A DNA stretch of 64,000 nucleotides, taken from contig NC_092565.1 of assembly GCF_037975245.1 (NCBI RefSeq), positions 17,837,999 to 17,901,998 on the forward strand, given 5' to 3'. The notes beneath the pieces are model-generated. The model did not search any database and was not told the DNA's origin. It saw only the letters and a program-made list of their open reading frames with translations. Position numbers and translations under genes: made by a program. Position 1 is the first letter of the stretch; each line of letters opens with the position of its first letter. Positions 1-13,042 of this stretch are shown piece by piece. The DNA comes from Apostichopus japonicus (lineage: Eukaryota > Echinodermata > Holothuroidea > Aspidochirotida > Stichopodidae).

Positions 1-340
1 GACTTCAGCGGCAGCTGAGGGGAAGACTACTGCTAAGATGTAATAAAAGTATATATATTCATGCAGTCCTCTCCTGTGTAGTTTCTCAACGAAGAAAAGA
101 TGAAACAAACTGTCAGAAACCATTAACGCAGTAAAGGTTCTATCATAACAACCAGTTGCTTCTATTTCTAAAGATTTGTAACTTTATAGTCACTCTATTA
201 TAGCGGACTAACTTGTTTTTTGTGTCTTTCTCTTTTTAAATGCAACCATCGAATGCTTATGTTATATGATCACTCGTTTAAAAGCGTGAGATTATTGGCC
301 TTATTATTAATAGAAGTAAATGTTTGCTCCCTATATTGGA

Positions 341-531
341 AGAGTATTCTACGGAGTGATTAGAAGCAATCTGTTATATTGAATACTATGCAAGTTACGG
401 GACGATTCAAAGAAGGGAACTTTGACCTTTAACACCACTCCTGCCAAATCGACAAAGTGTTTCCAAGATGATCAATTTGTAACTATCGTGGAAGAGTTGT
501 GTCTTAAGGATAACACCAAAGGTATATAGGC
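341..531 (+). pseudogene. Protein-like open stretch with one stop, possible degraded exon
   Basis: From 342 a frame stays open for about 63 codons except for one TGA at 378. The second part is protein-like: it has three cysteines, a charged stretch (CKLRDDSKKGTLTF) and a second block (KCFQDDQFVTIVEELC). It ends at a reasonable splice donor, AAAG followed by GTATAT at 532. An AG at 339-340 preceded by a short pyrimidine stretch could be the acceptor. I do not recognise a family. It may be a broken exon, a transposon remnant or chance. Confidence 0.18.
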
Positions 532-564
532 TACAATCTTTACAATGCAAATAGTGCAAGCAAT

Positions 565-584
565 AAAAAAAAAAGGGGGGGGGG
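565..584. repeat. Poly-A then poly-G run
   Basis: Ten A residues are followed directly by ten G residues. The rest of 43-1864 shows no recognisable gene or repeat apart from the protein-like stretch at 341-531. Confidence 0.9.
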
Positions 585-1864
585 TTATTCTGAGTTAGGT
601 TATGAAACTTTGGGATGTGTCAATTGACGAGCTCGCTTCTTTGTCACTGGTTTAAAGCGTTGTCAATTAAACGAACGCAAAATACAAAGCAAATATGCCT
701 TATTTAACTTATAAGCTACAAAGCCCACGAATAACATCCAACACGATTTAATCTTGTTACAGTAGAGATTTTATTTAACTTTTGCTATTGATTTCTATTT
801 CACGATTACCTGACTTAAAGGTATGTGTGTTAGACTAGGTCATCCAACCAGTTTGATTGATTAACTCTTCAATGTTGAAATAGTTATTGTTAGCAAACGT
901 AAAGCAAAAAGACATTTTAGACTGACAGTAATGGTTTACCAGTCTACACAATATCAACATTAATTTGTGCCTATTTAACCTTTGATATGGTATCATATCT
1001 CAACACAAATGTCTCCCCACTTCATTTTAACCGGCTTCTCTCACTTATCGGTTTTATTATCAGCATAACGGAAGAGACAATCTCCATGATCCAATTCGAC
1101 GCAAAAAAGGTTTACTCTTTGCCGTATGCTCGAGAAATCATACAATATGGCCGCGTCGCCATAGAAACGGATGGTTTGTAATCAGTATACAAGGTAATAA
1201 CTTAACGCTGATATTTATTAGTCTTCAAGACTGGGTCGTACTTTATGAAGTATTTCATATGTTTATGGGTTGAACCAATCAGACCAACCGATACAGTCAC
1301 TGCTTGTACAAATGTTTCATTATTGATTCAGCAGTGTTTTCGACAGTCTCACCGGCACCATAAAAAGATACAAAGATTCAGCGAACGATCTTGAAAAAAT
1401 CTTGTTTTCCAAAAATATCAATATAAATTTTACACAAGGATGGCTCCAATATGGCAATTGCATGCAGAAAAAAAATGAACATTTTGTGCCGAGGTTCTTC
1501 TTAGCCGGTTCAAACACATTTCAGTGTCAACGTCTTTTGGAACTTCTGACGCACAGTTAACGAAAATAGCAAACGTATTTCGGCTCGCAATGATTCAATT
1601 TTTTAGCAAACATGGACAAACTTTATTCTGAAAATGTATTTTTAAGTTCATTATTTATTTAGTCTTTAATATGAATTTTCCTCCACTGACAAAAATAATA
1701 TTTCCGTGTCGCGCAATTCTTATAAGAATTACACCTTTTTCGAAAAAACCTTCCTTCATTAGTGTCAAAACATGCATATATAAATGTATATCTCTCTGTA
1801 TGGTAATACCATGTTGCATTCGTGCTATAACATAGGCCAAGCATGACATGGTTATGTTACTGGT

Positions 1865-2415
1865 CAGATTTTGTTGTATGTACGTATTAGTTTGTCCTTT
1901 GACCAGTCAATTAAATAATCATGTGTAATGATATACATACGTCTAATTTTACCGGTTAATTTGAACGTATTAATTATATATAATATGAATATGAATATAT
2001 AATTTGAATGTATTTTTAACATATAGAGCTGTAATTTGACGTTAGCTTGACCGGTGGAATGGTTAGGTGTGTGTGTTAGCATATATACGCCTGATTTATC
2101 TGTAAGTCTGACCAGTTAGGTACTTAAAATATGTGCATGGGATTTTATCACATCTATACGTTTGATTTACAGTTTATCGGTACGATTTGGTTCACATGTG
2201 TGCTACAAATCTGATTTACGGGTTAGTTTAACCGGTTAGTTACGTATGTGTGTTAACTCATATATAGGTGTGATTATGTGTATAACACATGACACGTCTG
2301 ATTCACCGGTTAGTTTTGTAAATGTACAAAATTTACGTGTGATTTATCAGTTAGTTGACCGGTTAGTTACATTATGTGTTTAAACATGTACGTCTCATTT
2401 ACTGGTTAGTTTCTT
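1865..2415. repeat. Degenerate minisatellite, ACCGGTTAGTT motif
   Basis: A diverged array with units of roughly 60-80 bp. Each unit carries a variant of ACCGGTTAGTT (for example near 1951, 2049, 2110, 2230, 2303, 2355 and 2400), followed by ATGTGTGTTA and then ATATACGTCTGATTTA. Some units contain two copies of the motif. Open frames within it are by-products of the repeat. Copy number is about eight, judged by eye. Confidence 0.7.
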
Positions 2416-3781
<1,366 letters not shown>

Positions 3782-4534
3782 GAAACCAAAGATGCAACAG
3801 GAATGTTGACTAGTTCCATATATATGAGTTAACATTTCAATTCAGATTAATGTTAACATCGATTTATTTAAATTATTGCTATTCTAACCAAAACACAGAA
3901 TAATTATCACTGTAATTTCGCGAACTAAAGTATGCTCATTGATATAGATTAGAAGCTGACTATTAAACATTTTGCTTTTTACCATCGAGAAATAATAATC
4001 AATCGGTCATTTGCTGCTGGGAACTAAACCTCATACAGGCGGTTCTTGTAGCTTACTTTAATGTAGTTCACATCATTATTTGCGTTAAGCTTAAATTGAC
4101 TGTTTGGAATCTGTAGCATGGTAGGTTGGGTTTGGTTGGGCTGTGATGGTAATGGTATTTATGGCGCATTGAAAAACTTGGGATGAATTTGTTTACTTAT
4201 TATCACATGGATACCTCAAATTATTACATATATTACTGTTAAATGCATGCATTCTAAATATTTTACATAATAATATAACATTTTCAAGAAAATCTGGACA
4301 ATTTTGGTAAAAGTATATGTTGGCGCCGTGTTAGTATAATTATGACGCAATCAACTTTTTGAGGCGGGTCGTTTATTCTTTCTGACATCGTCTAACAACT
4401 GTTTAACTAACTACTTAAAGTTAGATATACTATAACAAGGGTAAGCTTAGGATATTTATTAGTTCCTTCCGTATAGTTATTTTGCATTTATCTTTCATTT
4501 AAGTAATAAAGAAAACACAGTTTGACTGTATCAT

Positions 4535-4625
4535 AATTTTTTGGTTTTTAACATCAACATTGTTTCTTGTTTTAGTAGGTCATCTACAATATTTCAATCG
4601 ACCAAGTATCTGTCTTGTTTTGCAT
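4535..4625. repeat. Duplicated block A, copy 1
   Basis: Shares a diverged sequence of about 90 bp with 4905-5000. Common words are TTTTAGTAGGTCAT, ACAATATTTCA and TCGACCA in the same order. It is followed by block B (4677-4842). No coding content seen. Confidence 0.65.
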
Positions 4626-4676
4626 ACATACTATTGTCATGTTAATAAAACAGATCAGTATTCTTGATTTGTATTT

Positions 4677-4842
4677 CACCCAATTATCCTCATCCTCGCT
4701 CGCAAATATCTATAGGAAGTGTTTTATTTGTTTCGTGAAGGATATATGAACAGGAAATCCACATCGTGTTCATGAATATGTATTTTCTTTCGGATCTACA
4801 CCCTGATATGTATGCCTTACTGTGTAAATAACGAATACTAAT
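4677..4842. repeat. Duplicated block B, copy 1
   Basis: Matches 6821-6962 over about 150 bp with small indels. Shared words include CTCGCAAATATCTATAGG, GAAGGATATATG and CCCTGATATGTATGCCTTA. This could be a dispersed repeat or a local duplication. Confidence 0.75.
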
Positions 4843-4904
4843 GAATGTTTGTTTTACTGATATCTATCATATTTTTACATGAATATTCGGCTGTTTTTAG
4901 TTTT

Positions 4905-5000
4905 TATCAGAATTGTTTGTTTTTCAATATCAACGTTGTTTTTTTCTTTTAGTAGGTCATTTACAATATTTCAGTCGACCAGTACCTTTCTTATTTTTCA
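4905..5000. repeat. Duplicated block A, copy 2
   Basis: Second copy of the block at 4535-4625, same orientation, about 370 bp downstream and visibly diverged. Confidence 0.65.
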
Positions 5001-6119
5001 TCCTCCATCTTGTCCACAGTAAACAATGCAAACGTCTGCTTATAGTGATTAAAAAACGGCTCACAAAAGTGTATCATCAATAGGCATCTCGTTTGAGATT
5101 AAAATATGCAGAATATTGAGTTTTTCGTCCTTCATAAATTTTGACACTCCATCAGTTAAGAAATCATAGTTCTACATATATAGAGCCAAAGGATGATACG
5201 GTCTCATGCGATTTCGAGAAACCATCTTTCTACTAGTCTAAAATGAAACAATGACATATTTTTCAGATGTCAGATAAATGTACAGTCAACGTCACTCTCC
5301 AACTCATCACTGAAAAACAGAATCATGAAACGAACGCGTTAAGGCATGAACTTGAACGTAATGGCATATCCTTCTAATGCACATTTGATAAATGATATTC
5401 CTCCAACCATTTTCTTTTTTTATATTATCGAAAACTCTCTAAATGTCAGATTATGCTGATGTCGATTCGGTGAAAGGAAAAAATGCAAACAAGCGTCGAC
5501 GTATCTTGAAGGTTATTTATAACCATTCAGATGAAACTTGACCAATCCTTGTCAAATGGAATCGATCTAAATTACTTCAAATTTCATGCATCATTTGAAA
5601 AACCAATTCCATCTTCTCATTGGTTAAAAGATGCAATGCCAGTAAGACTGTTTGACGACAAATCCTATTTCACTTCAATTGACCTTTAATTGTTTATTAT
5701 AAAAAATATTGTTCCATAATAAAAAAAAAATGTATAAATAAAAATGAGGTTCCGTTCAAATTGCAACATGCTAACTTTCACTTATACTGAGGCTTAACAG
5801 CGATGATTAATTAGTCAAAGTCAGGAAGTAAACCAGGAATATTAACTTCACAAAATGATGAGTTCCGTTCTTCGCATCTTTTACTGTAAGATTGTGTATG
5901 CACAGAATAGTTAAGTCATTATAAAATTGTGAATTATATGCTTGGTATTTAACATTAATAACATGGTTGTTAGGACAAATTCATAAGGTTATGAAATCTG
6001 CATGTGGTGCCAGCTATGGTTATATATAGGCATAAAGGATAAATTAAACAAGAATTTCAAAAATCTACCAAAGTTGTTCAAACGCTACTCAAAATATCAG
6101 TTAGGTGTATCTTACGCCA
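5001..6119. other. Unassigned AT-rich sequence
   Basis: Nothing recognisable on either strand. Confidence 0.5.
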
Positions 6120-6178
6120 AGGGGGAGTGAGTTGGGGGGGGGGGTATGGGGGTAGGAGTAGGAGTAGGAGGGGGGGAG
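6120..6178 (+). other. G-rich tract with G-quadruplex potential
   Basis: Dense G-runs separated by short spacers, including an 11-G run, then GTAGGAGTAGGAGTAGGAG and a 7-G run. The spacing would allow several G-quadruplex arrangements on the plus strand. No adjacent gene explains it. Confidence 0.6.
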
Positions 6179-6820
6179 GACGTACAACAGTGACACGATC
6201 ATTAAACTGCAAATACCGTACGTCGTGAGTAAAGTGTCAGCGTCATTAGTTGTTTGAGATAGATTAACACATTTTAAGAAACGATTAAGACGCGTGGCCG
6301 TTTCCGATAGTTCTATGAGAAGGTTGGCTACTCGTAATTCGCATCATTAGAATGATAAGGTCCATGGAAAAATAAAATCTTGTTCGATCTCCGTGAGGAA
6401 TATCACTTCGTAAAGTTCCATTATTTTGGTTAATATGGCAAAAAGTGTGCGTCAATGTACAAACTCAGTAAAGGTTGTGCCTTACTTTATACATCGTTAC
6501 TGTTAATACCAAGGAGTATCATCGATCGTGCCTCTCCAAAATACATTCCGTTAACATCCCTCGATATTAATCTCCGTATAAAATACTTAAATACCTATTG
6601 CAAAACCTGATATACATATATACCCAGTAATGATCTCTGAAATAAAACAAATGTGTAATATGATGCACGTTAGTAGCTTGCGCTTAAAATATCGACCACT
6701 TTAGTACCAGAACGGTCAGTCCAATATCATCGTCCTAAAATCTGAAAAGTAAGCTGTGCACGTAAGAGAAATGGATTACCCTGCCACAATTAAATGATCA
6801 GTTTCCTGAGTTTTGGTTCA

Positions 6821-6962
6821 CCCATTTATCCTCATCCTTGCTCGCAAATATCTATAGGAAGTGTTTATTTGTTTAATATATGAAGGATATATGTTCATGA
6901 ATATGCATTTTCTTTATATATACCCTGATATGTATGCCTTAGTGTGTAAATAACGAATGCTC
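6821..6962. repeat. Duplicated block B, copy 2
   Basis: Second copy of 4677-4842, in the same orientation, about 2.1 kb away. It lacks a short stretch around the GTTCATGAATATG word. Confidence 0.75.
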
Positions 6963-7066
6963 ATTACGCTATATACTCATGAAAGTTCCAAAAATAACTC
7001 AGTTAAAGGAATGTTCCGTTGGTAATAATATTGCTAAAACAATGACCACTTAATTGGTTATTCTGT

Positions 7067-7103
7067 TACTGTGACGAAACATTAACTGTGACGAAACATT
7101 TGG
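7067..7103. repeat. Short tandem duplication
   Basis: The word ACTGTGACGAAACATT occurs twice back to back. The flanks to 9290 contain no gene I can support. 7641-7718 reads as a 25-residue hydrophobic peptide from an ATG, which is discussed as a weak finding. Confidence 0.6.
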
Positions 7104-9290
7104 CTACTTCAAGAGAGCCAATGATATGTTTTAGGAACAAGTAATGTCCTTTGGTAATTCATTTTGAATCTTTGCCTTACTATGGATGATCTTATTCATG
7201 AGATACTTTTGAGTTTGCTTGAATGTTTCATGTTCATGTAATATTATTTCCTGCATTAAAAGTTTGAAGCAGTGTGAAAGCAAATTAAGATACATCATGT
7301 TGTAGCTTTATCTGCTGTAATAATGATCATCCCATGTGTTTATGTGAGAGACTCACAAAACGTTTTGGAAGACATTTTCCAACTTCACAGTTTCATTATC
7401 TTCATTTGCTTCAGGAGTAATTAATTTGAGGCATTTCGTTGTCTGTTTGTCTCTGCAGTGAATTAGAAAATGAAACACAGTGAAACAAGTCCAGCTTAAA
7501 GGTATTGAAGACTCTCCCCAAACCACGTGCCGCCCTCTGAAAAAGTTAACTTTCCATTGCTTGTAAGTGAAGTTTTCTTCTTGTCGCTACAAAATGCAGA
7601 CAGTTATGAAACGTGATACCTTGTTATCTTTTATCTAAACATGAGATGTCCTACCGCTGCTATGTACACTGTGTTGTGGGTATTGACCGTAGCTGCATGT
7701 ATATTGACTGTACACTAATGTCTAATTACCGACGGAAGCAAGCTGTGTGTGTATTTTCTGGGATCGATGGTGGTTCTAACACTTCTATTACACCTCCTTC
7801 GAAACTAGGTCAGATTACCGGCATCAGACGTTTCTTTTTTTGCGCGAGTCTTCAATCCCTTTAACATTAGATAAAAATTCAAACGATCTTCTATTTCCCT
7901 TTTCAACGAAGTCTTTGATTCCAACGAGAATGAAGGATTAAAATACAAAAACTGTTTCCTTTACTTCTATCGCTCTGCTTCTATCAATCAAATCTTCTCT
8001 ATTTCCTGAGGGGGTTTCGTTTTTTTTGTAAATAAAATAACTTCTCTATTGAAAAACGAGACAAATTGAAACCGAAAATTAACCGAAACCGAAGATTAAT
8101 GAACTTCGTATAAATCATTTCACTCAATGTAACAGAAAGAAAAATGAGTTTTCATTATATCGAAATCTTTTCATTAATTTGTTCTCATGTTAATTCATAT
8201 TCTATTATCTTAGAATGAGGCGACAATGTTTTGTTTTTTCCTCATCTTGATGCAGACCAATTTCCAATCTTCTTTACAGAACTATACAATTAGTTATAAA
8301 CTGTTTTCATGAAGACTCGGTGGTTTTCAACCCGGCGGTTATATAGACCACAGAAAATGATGGAGTTCTGTCTATATGACCATGATAACTTATAGAAACT
8401 GTAATGTCAGCCTTCTGATGGACAACTTAAGACTATGGCAATCAATATTATAACGTAATGCATCACAGAGCTTAGAGCGCAGGCGAATTACCTCTTGCCC
8501 GCTCCGGTTAGAATTCAGCTGTGTCTACGGTAGATGAACATGCCCTGGGAATCTTATCGTGAACAAACATTACATTATTTACGTGGGCGAAATATATGAA
8601 GATCTTCTTCGTACATTACTGTGATGGGATTTTAGCTGATATTAGTACAGTGGAAGGGAATAGAAAGCAATCGCCCAAACAAGGTAGCGATAGTGTTAAA
8701 TTGATTAAACATTCGGAATAATAAATATGTAGGGGGGATTTTTTACTTGAAAAAAATATTGACATGTGCTTCACCATCTTTCATCGCGCCTAAGTCATAT
8801 CTCGGCGACTTGATTTTCGCATTCACTATAAAAGGAAATATCAACTGATTAAGTCGTATTCACATTCTTAAGTGAATTTTCAGTAAACTGCAACTTTGTG
8901 AAGAAGTTCATCAAGACTGTTTATTTTTATTCTTGATAGCTGGTTGGACGACACTTCATTTTGACAAAGATGGATACTGCAAAACGTTTCAATTAATTGT
9001 GAATAAGTTTACATTTACTCATCTTTCGATTGGAAATTCCATGGAGTTAATAGTATCTTTAATTACTTTCAATAACTCTTCTATATACTCATAACGTTCT
9101 CATAAATGTCAGTCCAATATGTTTTCTATTAACTGATGGGAGATTTGTAAAATACGATAAAGCTCAAAAGAGTGCTTTGTTTTTAGACTTGCTTCAAGTC
9201 GACTTCAAGTAAGTCACATCGCATAAAAGTAGAATGTCAATGGACATAACTCTCATTTAGTAACCAGTAACTAGAAAGGAAACTTGAGCA

Positions 9291-9378
9291 ATGTCTTTGC
9301 AATTTCTTTCCAAAATCATCGGTTTAATGGATACCAATGCGATATACCTGATTTTAACAATGGCATTAATACATCCAG
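9291..9378 (+). CDS. Signal-peptide first exon of an unidentified secreted or membrane protein
   Basis: The ATG at 9291 opens 29 codons followed by G and a near-consensus donor (G|GTAAGT at 9379), so the intron is phase 1. The peptide has a short N-terminal region with a lysine (MSLQFLSK) and a hydrophobic core (AIYLILTMALI) near its end, typical of a signal peptide cut near the exon border. A second ATG at codon 13 would give a shorter one. A TATA-like CATAAAAG sits about 70 bp upstream. Phase-1 introns after signal exons are common in animal receptors and secreted proteins. The partner exon is uncertain: acceptors at 11134, 12821 and 14460 all fit the phase. Product not recognised. Confidence 0.45.
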
Positions 9379-11134
9379 GTAAGTTTCTTGCACATTAATT
9401 CATACCTGATATGATTTTTAGTCTGCCATTTTGAATTATCTACCTCTTAACCATATACAGTGTTTACGACGATGGTGTAAGTTCCTGACTGATTTTTAAA
9501 TAATTTAGCTTATTGCATACTCGGAAAACTATCTCAGCTTTTCAAAATACATCATAATCTTCCTGAAGTACAAAAATATGGCCTATATCAGAGAATCGAT
9601 TTTAATTATTCCCTGAATTTGTATAGGAAATCTCGATATTTATTATTTGTAAAGAAATGTTGCTGTTTCGATTCTTTGTAGAATGGTCATATATTGAATA
9701 ACCGTTATGTCAACAATGTTCAGTTTTTTTTTTTTTTGCGGACGTTGCTGGTTACTTTAATTAATAACCAACAATTCTATAAGATATATTGTTCTATATT
9801 AAAGGTGACATGGGTTTACTGTATGGTCATTAAAGTAAATGGAAAGAAATTAAATCAATTAATAGAATCTCATATCAAAACAAACAGAGAGAAATGAAGA
9901 TGCATGTGGACATTAACGATACTCTCAAGCAGTCTGCGTTATATACCCCTGGCGTCAAAACACAATAGAAATTGATTGAGAATGTTACTGTAAGGAACGT
10001 AAAGCGGTACATAAAGAAGATAATATTGTACGAAGCTCAAATTCTGGCAATGTATTCTTGCAGAGACCGAAATTTAACGTTGAAGGAGGAAATGATGTTT
10101 TAAGTTAATATAACTGAGGTAAAACTCTTGTAACCGAGGAACGTAGGCTACATAAAGCATAGCGTCTTGAATTGCATAACTAAACGAAACAAAATATAGA
10201 AATCTCAGGAAAAAGAAAGAAAGAGGAATTATGGAATCTATTTGATGACACAGTAAACAAAAGGAAAGTAGCCATTTGTTTACAACAAAGAGCATTTTCA
10301 TCTCATGGAAACATGTTTTCTTTTGGCCTTTCAAAAATGTTTCACATCTAAACTTGTATTATCTAATGCACTGTCTGAACAATCATTTATAGTAGAAGTA
10401 AAAATGTCACAGTCAGCCAGCGATTAACATTTGCGAACACAATGTAACATGTTACAATGTTACATTTTTTTTTAACTTCACACCATAGGGGCAAAGGGGG
10501 ACAAGCGGAAAGGATAGGGGGCTTACTGGAAGCGGTAAAATATTGTGCTTTTTGTACATTAATAGCACTCTATAGACGCGGCAACGTTAGCCTCAGTAAT
10601 GTATTGATAATACATTTTCTACCTACAGAGGAATGTCATATTTTGTCGATGGAGGATATTTCCCCGGGGAAATCCTCTTTCGATATAATGATGATGTATC
10701 AGACAATCTCCAACGGGGGAGAATGCTTGGCAGATCTATATGTGACGTCAGCTAACAATCATTAAATAATACGACCTTCTTCAGAGTCTGGACCACATTG
10801 TGAACATTATGGTATATACGTTGGATAAGGTGTGACGTCATATAAATATGATATTAAAATTTAAACCGCTATAGAATGCTCTTATGTTAATATAGTTTCA
10901 CGCAAGCATAGGTATTACATACGTTCATTTTCGAAACATTCTGTCGATTGCATGACAATAAATTGAATAAAAGCATATTAATTATCATTAAAAATATATG
11001 AACGAATTCTTTATGGCGCATCTAACAACTGATAAGCTTCCTTCACCATATAAGATATATCCATATCACTGACCTTCCTACCGCATGACATGTTAATAGA
11101 ATAAACTTAATATAAAACGATATATTATTTTCAG
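9379..11134 (+). other. Putative intron
   Basis: Lies between the signal-peptide exon and the next phase-compatible acceptor. Contains a 13-T run near 9725 and no recognisable element. An open frame of 102 codons at 10457-10765 has no family signature. Confidence 0.3.
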
Positions 11135-11259
11135 CCCACGTCAATATATTGCTGACGGATACGTATGTTAGTGTATACACATTGCTGGATAACCAGGACA
11201 CTAACAAAGTCAATTGGATCAAATCAGTGACCGAAGACTGTAGCCGCTACAACAATTGA
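11135..11259 (+). CDS. Candidate second exon ending in a stop
   Basis: A good acceptor (TATTATTTTCAG) precedes it, and phase 1 matches the exon at 9291. The frame reads AHVNILLTDTYVSVYTLL then DNQDTNKVNWIKSVTEDC and SRYNN, then TGA at 11257. Joined to exon 1 it would make a secreted peptide of about 70 residues. Alternatively this is a truncated extracellular-domain exon. A hAT-like element sits with its target duplication starting 3 bp after the stop, so the exon or its 3' end has been disturbed. No domain recognised. Confidence 0.35.
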
Positions 11260-11269
11260 TGTTATAAAT

Positions 11270-11656
11270 CAGGGGTTCCCTTACTGGGGTGCATGAACCC
11301 CCAGGGGGTGCGTGAGTCCATCCCATGGGGTTCGTGAGACGTTTCTGAAAGTCAAAACTAGAGAACTTTTTGTTGAACTAAAATCTGATATATCATATCA
11401 TTTAGTACTGTACAAACGTCGTACCTAACGACAAACTCTTTTCGCGTTTCAGTAGTACCGTACCGTGCATTTATCATTACAATATTACACTATGAACTTG
11501 ATCTTTTACGAAGCACTGTTATGCGTATTATAGTATAATAAAGACTCAGATCGTGTCTCGAAAAGTTGGGGGTTCGTGGACAACTCTGATTTCCACAGGG
11601 GGTTCGTGGAGTGGGGGGTGGGGTGGGGTGTGGGGGATAAAGTTAGGGAAACCATG
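11270..11656 (+). mobile_element. hAT-like non-autonomous element, copy 1
   Basis: 387 bp starting CAGGGGTTCCCTTACTGGGG and ending AAAGTTAGGGAAACCATG, with inverted ends. The same sequence recurs at 59544-59933 and, truncated and inverted, at 37893-38107. Flanks TTATAAAT and CTTTAAAT match at 6 of 8 positions, fitting an old 8-bp hAT target duplication. No transposase. Near the 3' end is a run of GGGGTGGGG repeats with G-quadruplex potential. Confidence 0.8.
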
Positions 11657-12821
11657 CTTTAAATCCTTTAAGCTACAATCGATAATTTACGATTGATGGT
11701 TCGCCTAATGTAAGAAAATGACATTGTCTCTTTAACGCAACTATAGTATTGATCAGGGAACAGCCTCGAGTATAAGTGTGATATGAGTCATTCCTTGTAA
11801 CAAATTGAACGACAAATACCATATATCATTATTTGGTTTTCTATCATAATTTCGAATATTGATATGTAATCGCCATAATTATTTTCTTTTAAAAGCTCCC
11901 TTTAATATCAATCTTTCGTCTTTGAACGACCAGATAAGATGCTTGGCACTGTACAAATGACAGCAAAATGTTCGTCTGACATAACCATTTTAGACGTGAT
12001 GTCATAGCGACGTATTAACGTCAAGCTATGTAGTAAAGTTCACTTGCAGTAAACTTTTAATTAATATCGCGATTATACATTACGACTGAAATTTGTGGTT
12101 GACAATGAGTATCACTTCCTTTTCAGTTATACGTTTGAGGACAATAAATTATCTTCCATGAAAACACTTCTTTTAGGGCCTTTCATTTTTGGCATATCTA
12201 TTTCAACCAATGACGTCATATCCACTTGCACCTTTCCGAATGAAATGTTTCCTCTATATAAATACAATAATGCTTAGCCTTTGTACGTGATATCTATCGG
12301 AAGTAAACGATTTATTTCTATATTAACGTATACTTATTAAAAACAAAGAATAACAGTATCATTGACTACTTCTTATCTCTTTGAAAGTCATAATTAAGAA
12401 AAACAAAACCTATGTTATCAAATTCATCTCATGTCGAGATAGACGGTAAATATATAAATAGACCCCCGTACATCCATAACTACACAAATTAATCATTACC
12501 CACGAGCTCTCCTAATCAGATTTCGTGCATTAACTATTAGCTAACATAGTATAAAATCAGTAATATATAGTGTACGATGAAAGGAGCTTAGAACATGACA
12601 TGTAAAAGGATACCAGACGTAGGAAGAAAGAATTTTTCATAACTGATTTGATTACACTGCTCATGGTATTGACGTGGATTGTATGTTAAATTGACGGCTA
12701 TATCATATTTAGAGAACGACGTTCCCATGTAATCAGTTCCATATGCTGAACTATGTAAAGAATGCCTCCCAATTGTAATCTAATCATACATCGTGTAAGT
12801 CAAATCCTTCTTAAATTTCAG

Positions 12822-13042
12822 TTTTTGATTTTTGTGGTCTGCATCTTGCTATCTCTGAAGAGAACAAAAATGAATTGAAAAGACGAAGAAGGAGAACGAG
12901 AGGAAACTTCAAAGATGGTTTAATAAATAAGAGATATGAATGTAATATTTATATTCATAAGATATTCCGCTTTATGGTTGAACAAAACGAAAAATTGTCT
13001 ATCATCTATAAAAGTACGATTTACGTTGTACTGAAACCATAA
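12822..13042 (+). CDS. Candidate terminal exon, possibly netrin-like (NTR/TIMP) fold
   Basis: The acceptor CCTTCTTAAATTTCAG ends at 12821. In phase 1, the phase left by the exon at 9291, the frame is open for 72 codons to TAA at 13040. It starts FDFCGLHLAISEENK, has a very basic stretch (LKRRRRRTR), then KRYECNIYIHKIFR and NEKLSIIYK. The early FC followed by the R/KYE-x-x-I-x-x-I-F pattern resembles, weakly, the strand pattern of NTR/TIMP domains. That is inference from pattern only. Read in phase 0 instead, the first codons give a hydrophobic segment and a quick stop. It could be a chance open frame. Confidence 0.28.

Noticed and set aside
5-49. C-terminal end of a gene (SAAAEGKTTAKM, stop, AATAAA)
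   Set aside because: Only 12 codons are visible and no splice site is clear; the upstream sequence is outside the window.
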